From NCBI RefSeq assembly GCF_000469135.2, contig NZ_CP048117.1:735001-799000 (forward strand): 64,000 nt of DNA, in the 5' to 3' direction. The notes beneath the pieces are model-generated. The model had not been told where the DNA came from, searched no databases, and worked only from the letters and a program-made list of their open reading frames with translations. The position numbers were made by a program, and so were the translations under genes. Source of the DNA: Bacillus sp. SB49 (GTDB lineage: Bacteria > Bacillota > Bacilli > Bacillales > Halobacillaceae). Shown piece after piece: positions 16,242 through 24,134 of the stretch (within the stretch, counting starts at the first letter, position 1; each line of letters starts with the position of its first letter).

Positions 16242-18434
16242 ATGCCTTTGCAGACGAAGCCCTTGATAACCGATGGGGATTTTTTTCAACATTTAAATAT
16301 AAAAAATAAATATAAACAGCCGTTCCGAGAATGTATGGTTCGTACAGCTGCGAAGCTGCTGGACACAACGACGAGTGAAAGCCGTCCGGGTATGCTTCTC
16401 GGTAAGGTACAGTCCGGGAAGACGAGGACGTTCCTTGGGGTGATGGGACTGATGTATGATAACGGATTCGATGTCGTCATCCTGTTGACGAAAGGAACGA
16501 ATGCGCTCGTCAGACAGACATGCAGCCGGTTAGAGGAGGAGTTCGAAGCTCCGCTGAAGGCGGACGCCATGCGGGTGTATGACATTATGAAAATGCCGGA
16601 TCGACTTTCTAAATATGAATGGTCTCAGAAGCTGGCATTTGTCGTAAAAAAGGAAACCCGCAATCTCGATCGATTGAAGGAAACCATGATTGAGAAGTAT
16701 CCGGAGCTAGCCGGAAAACGCGTACTGTTCATCGATGATGAAGCGGATTTCGCAAGTGTTGCCTATGAACATAAGCGGGATCAGAACATTACCGAGCTGC
16801 GAGTCATCGCAACAAAAATCAATGAACTGCGGCAGTTGCTTGCCCAACCGGCATTTCTTCAGGTAACGGCGACACCGTATTCTCTCTATCTGCAGCCGGA
16901 AGACTTAACGTTCCATAAAGGGAAGGTGTTCGAACCGGTCCGGCCTGCGTTCACGGAATTAGTCCCTGTTCACGACCGGTATATCGGAGGGGAAGTCTAC
17001 TTCGAAATGAGTGAGCAGGAAGGTCATCTTGCTTCCTATCTTTTTCATCCGGTCGAGGAGAAAGAGCTGGAAGTAATGAAGAAAATGGACGGACGCCGTG
17101 TGAAGATGGACCGTCTGCTCACCCAGAAGTCTATTGCGAATATCCGTCATGCCGTCATGAACTTCCTTGTAGGCGCAAGCATTCGCCGCTGGCAGCAGCG
17201 GGCGATGGGGCAGAAGCGGAAGAAGTATGCCTTTATCATCCACACGGAACGAGGGAAAAGCGCCCACAGCTGGCAGGCGGAATTGATGGAAGGGTTCCGG
17301 ACGCTTCTGACCGCGGAAGCGGAAAAGCAGTCCGAATTGTTCCGGGAATTGATCCGCACCTCTTTTGTGGGAATCATTCGTTCCGTAAGTAAGTTGAAGA
17401 AGCATCCGGTCCCTGAGTTTCCTGATATTTATGAAGAGGTACGCCATTCCCTGCTTGAGGAGCATCTGGTCAGCAGTGTCGTCAACTCGGAAAGGGATAT
17501 CCGTGATTTGCTTGATGATCAGGGAGAATTGCAGCTGCGCGCCCCGATGAACATTTTTATTGGTGGACAGATTCTGGACCGTGGAGTGACCGTTCATCAT
17601 TTGATCGGCTTCTTCTATGGAAGGAACCCGAAATCTTTTCAACAGGATACAGTTCTCCAACATTCAAGAATGTACGGAGCCCGTCCTGTCGCAGATCTTG
17701 CTGTTACCCGTTTCTATACGACGGTAAAGATTTATGATGTGATGAAGAGGATTCATGAATTTGACGCAGAGCTGCGCCGTGTCTTTGAGAAAGGCGGACA
17801 TCAGCAGGGCGTTGTCTTCATACAAAGGGATGGAAAGGAAGAGATCCTGCCTTGCAGCCCTAATAAGATCATGCTCTCCAGTCTGACAATGATCAAACCG
17901 CATAAAAGGATCCTTCCGATAGGCTTCCAGACGGGATACAAAACGAATATTCAAAAGCATATTCATACTTTGGACAAGCTGATAGATAAGGCGAAGGTGT
18001 CTGCTGTCCGGGAAGAAAACGGAGCCTTCCTCATCCGTAAATCCGAAGCTAAAGAGATGCTTCGGATTGTGTATGAAACGCTGGAAATGGAAGAAGGGTA
18101 CACGTTCCACCTGGATGAGTATGAAGCGTTGATTGATTACCTTTGTGCAGAATCCGATAACGGTGACTATGTATGGTTGTTATCCCGCACTCATCGACAG
18201 GTGAAGCGGTTCAAGAAGGATGGGAAGTTCGAAAACTCTCCGGATACTCCAGGTAAAGGCAGCGGAGAGCTTGCATTGGCAAGAAAAGTGGCGGAAAGCT
18301 CCCCCGCACTCCTGATGTTGAGACAGGAAGGAAAGAAAGAGAACGGGTGGCGGGGAAGTCCGTTCTGGTGGCCTGTCCTCATTGCCCAGGCCCGAATCGC
18401 CCCAACGGTCTATGCGGATAAAATCATAAAATAA
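16242..18434 (+). CDS. Stand-alone Z1-domain P-loop ATPase
   Basis: A 730-residue protein. The N-terminal ATPase half has Walker A GKVQSGKT (about residue 50), Walker B VLFIDDEADFAS (about residue 165) and the helicase-like motif LQVTATPYS. The Z1 domain follows in the middle: APMNIFIGGQILDRGVTVHHLIGFFYGRNPKSFQQDTVLQHSRMYG, with the conserved GG..L.RG.T and Q..R..G of superfamily II motifs V/VI. The C-terminal 200 residues are basic and unfamiliar. Z1 proteins occur in some restriction-like or defence loci, usually with a methyltransferase, a GHKL ATPase (MutL-like) or an endonuclease. Here it stands alone with its own promoter and terminator. ATG 16242 follows AAAGGAG at good spacing. Confidence 0.85.
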   Translation: MPLQTKPLITDGDFFQHLNIKNKYKQPFRECMVRTAAKLLDTTTSESRPGMLLGKVQSGKTRTFLGVMGLMYDNGFDVVILLTKGTNALVRQTCSRLEEEFEAPLKADAMRVYDIMKMPDRLSKYEWSQKLAFVVKKETRNLDRLKETMIEKYPELAGKRVLFIDDEADFASVAYEHKRDQNITELRVIATKINELRQLLAQPAFLQVTATPYSLYLQPEDLTFHKGKVFEPVRPAFTELVPVHDRYIGGEVYFEMSEQEGHLASYLFHPVEEKELEVMKKMDGRRVKMDRLLTQKSIANIRHAVMNFLVGASIRRWQQRAMGQKRKKYAFIIHTERGKSAHSWQAELMEGFRTLLTAEAEKQSELFRELIRTSFVGIIRSVSKLKKHPVPEFPDIYEEVRHSLLEEHLVSSVVNSERDIRDLLDDQGELQLRAPMNIFIGGQILDRGVTVHHLIGFFYGRNPKSFQQDTVLQHSRMYGARPVADLAVTRFYTTVKIYDVMKRIHEFDAELRRVFEKGGHQQGVVFIQRDGKEEILPCSPNKIMLSSLTMIKPHKRILPIGFQTGYKTNIQKHIHTLDKLIDKAKVSAVREENGAFLIRKSEAKEMLRIVYETLEMEEGYTFHLDEYEALIDYLCAESDNGDYVWLLSRTHRQVKRFKKDGKFENSPDTPGKGSGELALARKVAESSPALLMLRQEGKKENGWRGSPFWWPVLIAQARIAPTVYADKIIK

Positions 18435-18446
18435 CAGCGTATGAAA

Positions 18447-18483
18447 AACTCCGAACGGTCACTCCGTTCGGGGTTTGTTTTTT
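18447..18483 (+). terminator. Intrinsic terminator of the Z1 gene
   Basis: AACTCCGAACGG / CCGTTCGGGGTT with loop TCACT, followed by TTTGTTTTTTT. Confidence 0.9.
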
Positions 18484-18597
18484 TCTCATAAGGTGGGAAG
18501 AGAAGAAGGAGGAACTTTGGCCGATTTCTCGGATGCTGATGTATAATAGGAATATATACCTGGTATGCAGGATCGGGAAGCAAAGGGGAGAAAGTTC

Positions 18598-21021
18598 ATG
18601 CATGAAGAAATACTGGGACAGTATAATTGGTGGCTGGTGGTCTTATCCATCGCCGTCTCCATTCTGTCTTCATATACAGCACTGCTCCTCGTAAGGAGGA
18701 TGATGCAGACGGAAGGAGCTGTCCGCTGGAAGTGGCTGCTTATCGGAAGTTTGACCTTCGGAGTGGGTATTTGGTCGATGCATTTCGTCGCCATGCTCGC
18801 GTACAAAATGGATATGGTCGTTACCTATAAAGCATGGGGAGTAACGCTTAGTGTTATAGCAGCAATATTCTCCAGTTTTCTCGCCTTCTATCTTATCAGC
18901 AGGAAAGAGAGAAGATGGTTTCATCATATCTTGGGGAGTGTCCTGATCGGACTGAGTATCGTCTCCATGCATTATATAGGGATGGACGCGATGGAAATGG
19001 GGATGCGTATTGAGTATGACCCCCTTTGGGTCGCCCTATCCATTGGTATCGCATTGGCTGCCTCTTTTGCTGCACTCCAATTATTTACGATCTCTGCGAA
19101 CGTAAAGAGAGAAGAAGCCGACTATACCAATTTAAAATGGTGGGGAAGTTCTTTAGGCATGGGAGCAGCCATTTCCGGCATGCATTATACAGGAATGTAT
19201 TCGGCCTCTTTCCATCCAATGGAGGAAGAAAAAATTTCCTCCGCAGTACCGGTGATCGATCCGACTCTTCTCGGTTTGTGTATCGCTTTTGGTGTCATGG
19301 CGACCATCGGTTTTCTCATTAAGTTGATTGCATTTGATACGAAGATGGAGTCCACGACCGACCGTCTTCATTTGGCGAATCAGATGTACAAGTCCATCGT
19401 GGAGTCAGCGAACGATGCGGTGATCACTTCGGATGCGTCGGGTCGTGTCCTCTCTTGGAACAGGGCTGCGGAACGGATTTTCGGTCACAGAAAAGAAGAT
19501 ATGTACGGAAAAAGTCTTCGGAAGCTCACTCCGGGTCCCTACGAAGAAGGTGACCTTTCTAAAATGGTTCAAGTAATCGGAAGGACAGTAGAGCTGGAGG
19601 GGCTGCATAAAGCCGGCCATACGTTTCCTGTCGAATTGTCACTGGCTAAGATCGATGACCATGGAAAGGTCTTTTACATAGGCATCATTCGCGATATAAC
19701 CGAAAGAAAGGAAGCTCATGCAAGGATACAAGAGCTCGTTTTCAAGGATGATTTGACTCAGCTGCCAAACCGTCGTGCGTTGTATGAATATTTGTTTGAA
19801 TCCATGCAGAAGGAAAAGAGCGATGCTTCGTCGGCTGTCATGTTCCTTGACTTGGATCGCTTCAAACATGTGAACGATGTGTATGGTCATAGGATCGGTG
19901 ATTTACTTCTGAGCGAAACGGCCGAAAGGATGAGAGGCTGTCTCGACGAGGAGGATTTACTTGTCAGGCAGAGTGGAGATGAATTCGTCGTTGTTCTACC
20001 GGAGCCTTCTGAGGGAGAAGCCCGCAGGAAGGCTGAAAGCATCATGAAAGCAATGGCTTTGCCATTTCTTATTGATGACCGGGAAATCTACATGTCTGTA
20101 TCTATTGGAATCTCGCTCTTTCCGAAAGATGGACATGATTCGGAGCTTATATTGAAGCATGCCGATACTGCGATGTATCAGGCGAAGCAAAGCGGTGGAA
20201 ATCAATATGTCTTCTTCACGAATCAAATCAGTGCCATGATTTCAAGGAAAGTACAGCTGGAAGCAGGTCTTAGAAAAGCAGTGGAGAGAGGCGAAATAGA
20301 GGTTCATTATCAGCCTCAGATTAAAGTCAGTACGGGGGATGTGATTGGATTTGAAGCATTAGTAAGATGGCGTCACCCGCATCTGGGTATGATATCCCCG
20401 GCTGAATTCATCCCTATTGCAGAAGAAACGAAGCTCATCATTCCTTTGGGGGAACTGGTATTGCGGGAGGCCTGTGTTCAATTTCAGAAATGGGTGGACG
20501 CAGGGTATAAAGTAGAACGGATTGCAGTCAATCTTTCTTCGGTTCAGTTTCGCCAGCCCTCCTTCTTAAAGGTTGTAGAAAGAGTGATGGAAGAAACGGG
20601 AATGGCTCCCCGACACTTGGAGTTTGAGTTAACGGAATCTATTGTACAGGATTCTGAAACCGCGATTCCCGTCATGCATGAACTTAAACGACGGGGGTTC
20701 ACTCTTTCTTTGGATGATTTCGGTACCGGATATTCTTCTCTCAGCTATCTTAAAGACTTCCCGCTCGACACCCTGAAAATCGACAAATCGTTTATACAGA
20801 CGATAAATGAAAACTATAAGGAACGTGCGGTCGTTGATGCTATTATCAGTATCGCTGCCAAGCTTGATCTCTCTGTCATTGCAGAGGGGGTAGAAACACT
20901 CGAGCAGCTCGAATATTTACAAGGAGTCGGATGTGAAGAGTACCAGGGATATTATTTCAGCCCTCCGCTTTCCAGTGAAAAAGTGTGGACTCTACTGAAA
21001 AAGTGTGCGCTTAGTCAATAA
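18598..21021 (+). CDS. MHYT-PAS-GGDEF-EAL cyclic-di-GMP protein, YkoW/DgcW type
   Basis: An 807-residue membrane sensor. Residues 1-240 are the seven-helix MHYT domain with three motifs, MHFVAM, MHYIGM and MHYTGM, proposed to bind copper and sense O2, CO or NO. A PAS domain follows (IVESANDAVITSDASGRVLSWNRAAERIFG), then GGDEF with RQSGDEFVV near residue 459 (Ser in place of the first Gly), then EAL with GFEALVRW (Glu about 586), DDFGTGYSSL, LKIDKSFI and IAEGVET, all catalytic residues present. The phosphodiesterase half therefore looks active; the SGDEF variant may still make c-di-GMP. ATG 18598 follows AAAGGGGAGAAAG. It lies just upstream of a matrix-fibre operon, which suggests biofilm control. 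Confidence 0.92.
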   Translation: MHEEILGQYNWWLVVLSIAVSILSSYTALLLVRRMMQTEGAVRWKWLLIGSLTFGVGIWSMHFVAMLAYKMDMVVTYKAWGVTLSVIAAIFSSFLAFYLISRKERRWFHHILGSVLIGLSIVSMHYIGMDAMEMGMRIEYDPLWVALSIGIALAASFAALQLFTISANVKREEADYTNLKWWGSSLGMGAAISGMHYTGMYSASFHPMEEEKISSAVPVIDPTLLGLCIAFGVMATIGFLIKLIAFDTKMESTTDRLHLANQMYKSIVESANDAVITSDASGRVLSWNRAAERIFGHRKEDMYGKSLRKLTPGPYEEGDLSKMVQVIGRTVELEGLHKAGHTFPVELSLAKIDDHGKVFYIGIIRDITERKEAHARIQELVFKDDLTQLPNRRALYEYLFESMQKEKSDASSAVMFLDLDRFKHVNDVYGHRIGDLLLSETAERMRGCLDEEDLLVRQSGDEFVVVLPEPSEGEARRKAESIMKAMALPFLIDDREIYMSVSIGISLFPKDGHDSELILKHADTAMYQAKQSGGNQYVFFTNQISAMISRKVQLEAGLRKAVERGEIEVHYQPQIKVSTGDVIGFEALVRWRHPHLGMISPAEFIPIAEETKLIIPLGELVLREACVQFQKWVDAGYKVERIAVNLSSVQFRQPSFLKVVERVMEETGMAPRHLEFELTESIVQDSETAIPVMHELKRRGFTLSLDDFGTGYSSLSYLKDFPLDTLKIDKSFIQTINENYKERAVVDAIISIAAKLDLSVIAEGVETLEQLEYLQGVGCEEYQGYYFSPPLSSEKVWTLLKKCALSQ

Positions 21022-21309
21022 TAGGAACTCCTGTATAAGCTGGAGTTCCTAGATGAACGCGATTGAGAACGAAATATTACACAGGCAGTAGAAAAAATGT
21101 ATACCTGATGGTAAAATATGTATCATACATAGAGGTTAGGGTAGGTGCATGATACGTCTAAACCCTCCTAAAACGTTGTGCAGGTGCTCTTCTGTCTTAG
21201 GGTAACTTGCTCTGTTTTAAGAGGGAAGTGGATGAATGATTGTTCGTTATGTCGAATGATGGAAAGAGAAGGATCTGATTTTGTCTAACTATGGGAGGTT
21301 TTACGAAAG
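21022..21309 (+). other. Intergenic stretch with a 10-bp hairpin
   Basis: It begins with a perfect 10-bp stem, TAGGAACTCC (21022-21031) / GGAGTTCCTA (21042-21051), directly after the stop codon. No T run follows, so it is a weak terminator or a 3'-end stabiliser. The rest holds short repeats (ATGTATCATACAT near 21117; TTAGGGT/AAACCCT near 21135-21165) and an 18-codon ORF from ATG 21231. Nothing here is a firm gene. Confidence 0.4.
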
Positions 21310-21960
21310 ATGATTCGAGTAATGATTGTAGACGATCATGCTGTGCTGCGTGATGGAATCGCCCTTGTCTTCCAGTTGGAGAAGGATATGGAAGTCGTTG
21401 CTCAGGCAGGTACTGCGGAGGAAGTAAGAAGGAAGGTGCCGATTGTCCAACCGGATATTCTATTGATGGACATCCATCTTCAGGAGGAGTCGGGGATTGA
21501 GCTTACCAGGTTTATAAGGGATGAATACCCTGATATGAAAGTGTTGATGCTAACGATTGAGGATGAAGAAATGTATTTGAAGCAAGCACTGCAAGCGGGG
21601 GCCTCCGGTTATTTATTGAAGGAAACATCAAGTGAAGAGCTGATCCACGGAGTCCGAAACGTGTACAAAGGCTACTGCGTGATCCCTCCTTCCATGACGG
21701 CCCATTTGTTAACAGATAAAACGGGCGGCCGTCATACAAAGAAGCCCTCTACGCTTACACAGCGGGAACAGGAAGTACTTCAGGAACTTGTCAAAGGCTT
21801 TACGAACAAAGAAATAGCACACTCCTTGTTTATCAGCGATAAAACAGTGAAAATTCATATCAGTAATATCTATCGGAAGCTTCAGGTGAAAAGTCGTTCT
21901 CAGGCGATCCTCTATGCAGTCAGAAATCAGTTGCTGCTGCCGATAGAATCTTTTGAGTGA
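21310..21960 (+). CDS. Orphan NarL/FixJ-family response regulator
   Basis: A 216-residue two-domain regulator. The receiver has acidic residues in VDDH (D8, D9), the phospho-acceptor Asp 54 in LLMDIHL, Thr in MLTIED and Lys in LLKETS. The LuxR-type HTH is LTQREQEVLQELVKGFTNKEIAHSLFISDKTVKIHISNIYRKL. No histidine kinase is encoded nearby. The gene sits between the c-di-GMP protein and the tapA-sipW-tasA-like genes and could control either; this is inference. Start ATG 21310 follows GGGAGG. Confidence 0.93.
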   Translation: MIRVMIVDDHAVLRDGIALVFQLEKDMEVVAQAGTAEEVRRKVPIVQPDILLMDIHLQEESGIELTRFIRDEYPDMKVLMLTIEDEEMYLKQALQAGASGYLLKETSSEELIHGVRNVYKGYCVIPPSMTAHLLTDKTGGRHTKKPSTLTQREQEVLQELVKGFTNKEIAHSLFISDKTVKIHISNIYRKLQVKSRSQAILYAVRNQLLLPIESFE

Positions 21961-21985
21961 CCCTCCATTTTTGGAGGGTTTTTTC
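21961..21985 (+). terminator. Intrinsic terminator of the response regulator gene
   Basis: CCCTCCA-TTTT-TGGAGGG and a T-rich tail, starting at the stop codon. Confidence 0.9.
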
Positions 21986-22124
21986 TTTTTTGGAGCAGGC
22001 TACTACTTTTGGTATAGATCCGTCTTACAACCTATGTCGTATGCAAATATACCGGATGGAGAATGGTAACGTCGAGGAATGTAGAGGATGATAGATATAA
22101 GACATTAGAGTTTGGGAGGTTCTT

Positions 22125-22877
22125 ATGAAACGGAAACAAAGAAGCAAGATCGTTCCTCTGATCCTCCCTGTTTTATACATACCCATGTTCTTCTCCTTGT
22201 CAGCTCATTTGGTATCCGGTACAGAAGCTTCGTTCCATGATTATGAGAAGCGATCTATAACGATCGAAACGGCTTCGGTTTTTCCGGAAGCTGCTCAGGA
22301 GACGGTGGAGGACATCAGGGAAGCATACGAGCAAGCTGCGTCTCTATACGATGATATACAGGCCGCAGACCATTCTTTGGCAGAATTGAAGGAAAGTGTG
22401 CAGGAGTTTGAACGGGCAGCCGATGTTTACGAGAGTTTGTATGAGAAGGCTCTCCATGCTTGGGCAGGGCAGGATGATATCGACTATGTGTCGGAAGCAT
22501 TTATGGACTTAGACACCCTCCATATGGAGTACGCCAAAATGGACAGCCGTTCCTTACAAGCGCTGGTAGAGGAGAAAGGAAAGGCGGAGGAAGAAGAGAA
22601 GCGACAGAAGGAAGTAGAGAAAAAGAAAGCAGAACAGGAAAAGGCAAAAGAACAACAGGAAGTTCAGGGCCGGAAAGAAACGGAAGTGGAAAAAGAAAAG
22701 GAAAAATCACCATCACAGCCTTCGGTTGAGACAGAGCAAACGGAAGCAGAGGAGAATGCAGAGGCGGAGCCATCCCATACAGAAAACATGGAGACAGAAG
22801 AAACAGACAGCCCTGCAGATACGGAAATGACGGAAGGTGAATTACAGGAAGAGAAGGAAAAGGAGGATGCTTCATGA
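22125..22877 (+). CDS. TapA/YqxM-like matrix assembly protein (divergent)
   Basis: A 250-residue secreted or anchored protein. A basic N-terminus and one hydrophobic segment (VPLILPVLYIPMFFSLSAHLVSG) are followed by TEASFHDYE, which resembles the start of mature B. subtilis TapA (T.AAFHDIE). Residues 50-145 are helical and acidic; 146-250 are a Glu/Lys-rich coiled-coil-like tail (EEEEKRQKEVEKKKAEQEKAKEQQ) ending in an E/T/S/P-rich acidic stretch, like the charged tail of TapA. The four-base overlap with sipW (ATGA) and position before a TasA homologue support a TapA role: anchoring or nucleating fibres. Sequence similarity is limited, so the name is inferred mainly from context. ATG 22125 follows GGGAGG. 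Confidence 0.6.
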   Translation: MKRKQRSKIVPLILPVLYIPMFFSLSAHLVSGTEASFHDYEKRSITIETASVFPEAAQETVEDIREAYEQAASLYDDIQAADHSLAELKESVQEFERAADVYESLYEKALHAWAGQDDIDYVSEAFMDLDTLHMEYAKMDSRSLQALVEEKGKAEEEEKRQKEVEKKKAEQEKAKEQQEVQGRKETEVEKEKEKSPSQPSVETEQTEAEENAEAEPSHTENMETEETDSPADTEMTEGELQEEKEKEDAS

Positions 22878-23440
22878 AAACGGCATTACGCATGATTTAT
22901 AAGACGTTATCCGTGACTGCTGTTGGTTTGATTGTTGCTTTGGCAATCGTCGTCATTGCGGTCAAGGCGAGCGGCGGCGAGCCTACACTATTCGGCTATC
23001 AAATGAAGACGGTGCTGTCAGGATCGATGGAACCTACGTTTCAGACCGGGTCTGTGATCGCGATTGAAATGACGGAAGATCCGTCTGTTTATAAGGAAGG
23101 GGACGTCCTTACTTTCATTGATAAAAAGGAGCAGGTCGTCACACACCGGGTGATAGACGTACAGGAGGCCGGCGGGGATGTTTTGTACACGACGCAGGGA
23201 GACAATAACGACGGCGCGGATCTCGATCCAGTCCTTTCCGGGAATGTCCTTGGCTCCTATACCGGTTTCACAATTCCTTACCTCGGCTTCGTCCTTAATT
23301 ATGCCGGGTCCAAAATGGGATCGGCTTTGCTGCTATTCGTCCCAGGTATCCTATTGTTCTTATACGGCGGTTTGACTTTTAGAAAAGCCGTAGTTGATTT
23401 CAAGAAACAGCATGAACAGACAGAACCTGCACAAAGGTGA
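22874..23440 (+). CDS. sipW: ER-type signal peptidase I, SipW
   Basis: A 188-residue membrane peptidase. The nucleophile Ser 51 is in VLSGSMEPTF, and His 91 in VVTHRVID replaces the Lys of ordinary bacterial signal peptidases, which marks the ER/SipW type. The downstream TTQGDNNDGADLDPV matches the GDN box. Membrane segments lie near residues 10-30 and at the C-terminus (LLLFVPGILLFLYGGLTF). In Bacillus it processes TasA and TapA. It overlaps the TapA-like gene by 4 nt. Confidence 0.95.
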   Translation: MKTALRMIYKTLSVTAVGLIVALAIVVIAVKASGGEPTLFGYQMKTVLSGSMEPTFQTGSVIAIEMTEDPSVYKEGDVLTFIDKKEQVVTHRVIDVQEAGGDVLYTTQGDNNDGADLDPVLSGNVLGSYTGFTIPYLGFVLNYAGSKMGSALLLFVPGILLFLYGGLTFRKAVVDFKKQHEQTEPAQR

Positions 23441-23446
23441 TCCATT

Positions 23447-23468
23447 TCTTATGTTTTTCTACATAAGA
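23447..23468 (+). other. Hairpin between sipW and tasA
   Basis: TCTTATGT (23447-23454) and ACATAAGA (23461-23468) form a perfect 8-bp stem with loop TTTTCT and no following T run. It may protect the tasA end of a processed transcript. Confidence 0.45.
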
Positions 23469-23494
23469 GTCTAATCATATAAGGAGGAGATGTC

Positions 23495-24091
23495 ATGAGT
23501 TTTTTCAAGAAGGTTAGTGCTGGTGTGGTGACTGCATCTTTAGGTCTATCTTTGATGGGAGGAGGGACATATGCGTATTTCAGTGATACGGAAGAGACGA
23601 GTAACACATTCGGGTTAGGGACACTGGATGTTTCCGTGGATCCGGAGGTTATCGTTGATATCGATAATTTGAAGCCCGGCGATACGGTGCTTCGTGAATT
23701 TAAACTGGGTAACGAAGGAACGCTTGATATCAAGTCTATCAATCTACTGACAGACTACAGTGTGACGGATGCTGCCGGTGATAATGCCGGAGAAGATATG
23801 GGAGATCATATCCGGGTGAACTTCCTCTGGAACTGGGACAAGGAGAGCGAGCCTGTATTTCAGACGACTTTAAGCGAGCTCCAAGCGATGGATCCAGATA
23901 CAGTAGCTAAAGACGTATTTGATCCTCTATGGAAGCAGCGCGGGGGACTTGATGTCGGTGCAGAAGACACACTTTGGGTGCAATTTGAATTCGTCGATAA
24001 TGGAGAGGACCAGAATGTGTTCCAGGGTGACAGCATGAATCTCACATGGAAATTCCAGGCGAATCAGGAAGACGGCGTCGATCACGAATAA
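23495..24091 (+). CDS. tasA: TasA/CalY (camelysin)-family fibre protein
   Basis: A 198-residue secreted protein. The signal sequence MSFFKKVSAGVVTASLGLSLMGGGTYA is followed by YFSDTEETSNTFGLGTLDVSV, the hallmark N-terminus of TasA/CalY proteins. Then comes LKPGDTVLREFKLGNEGTLDIKSI, a beta-sandwich strand pattern, and WVQFEFVDNG..QNVFQGDSMNLTWKF at the end. These proteins assemble into extracellular biofilm fibres after SipW cleavage. The TxA-YFSD cleavage site is the SipW type. AAGGAGG lies before ATG 23495. The length is shorter than B. subtilis TasA (261) and like B. cereus CalY. Confidence 0.92.
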   Translation: MSFFKKVSAGVVTASLGLSLMGGGTYAYFSDTEETSNTFGLGTLDVSVDPEVIVDIDNLKPGDTVLREFKLGNEGTLDIKSINLLTDYSVTDAAGDNAGEDMGDHIRVNFLWNWDKESEPVFQTTLSELQAMDPDTVAKDVFDPLWKQRGGLDVGAEDTLWVQFEFVDNGEDQNVFQGDSMNLTWKFQANQEDGVDHE

Positions 24092-24134
24092 ATGAATACC
24101 AGCCATTCTTTTAAAAAAATCGAGGAGTGATGGA

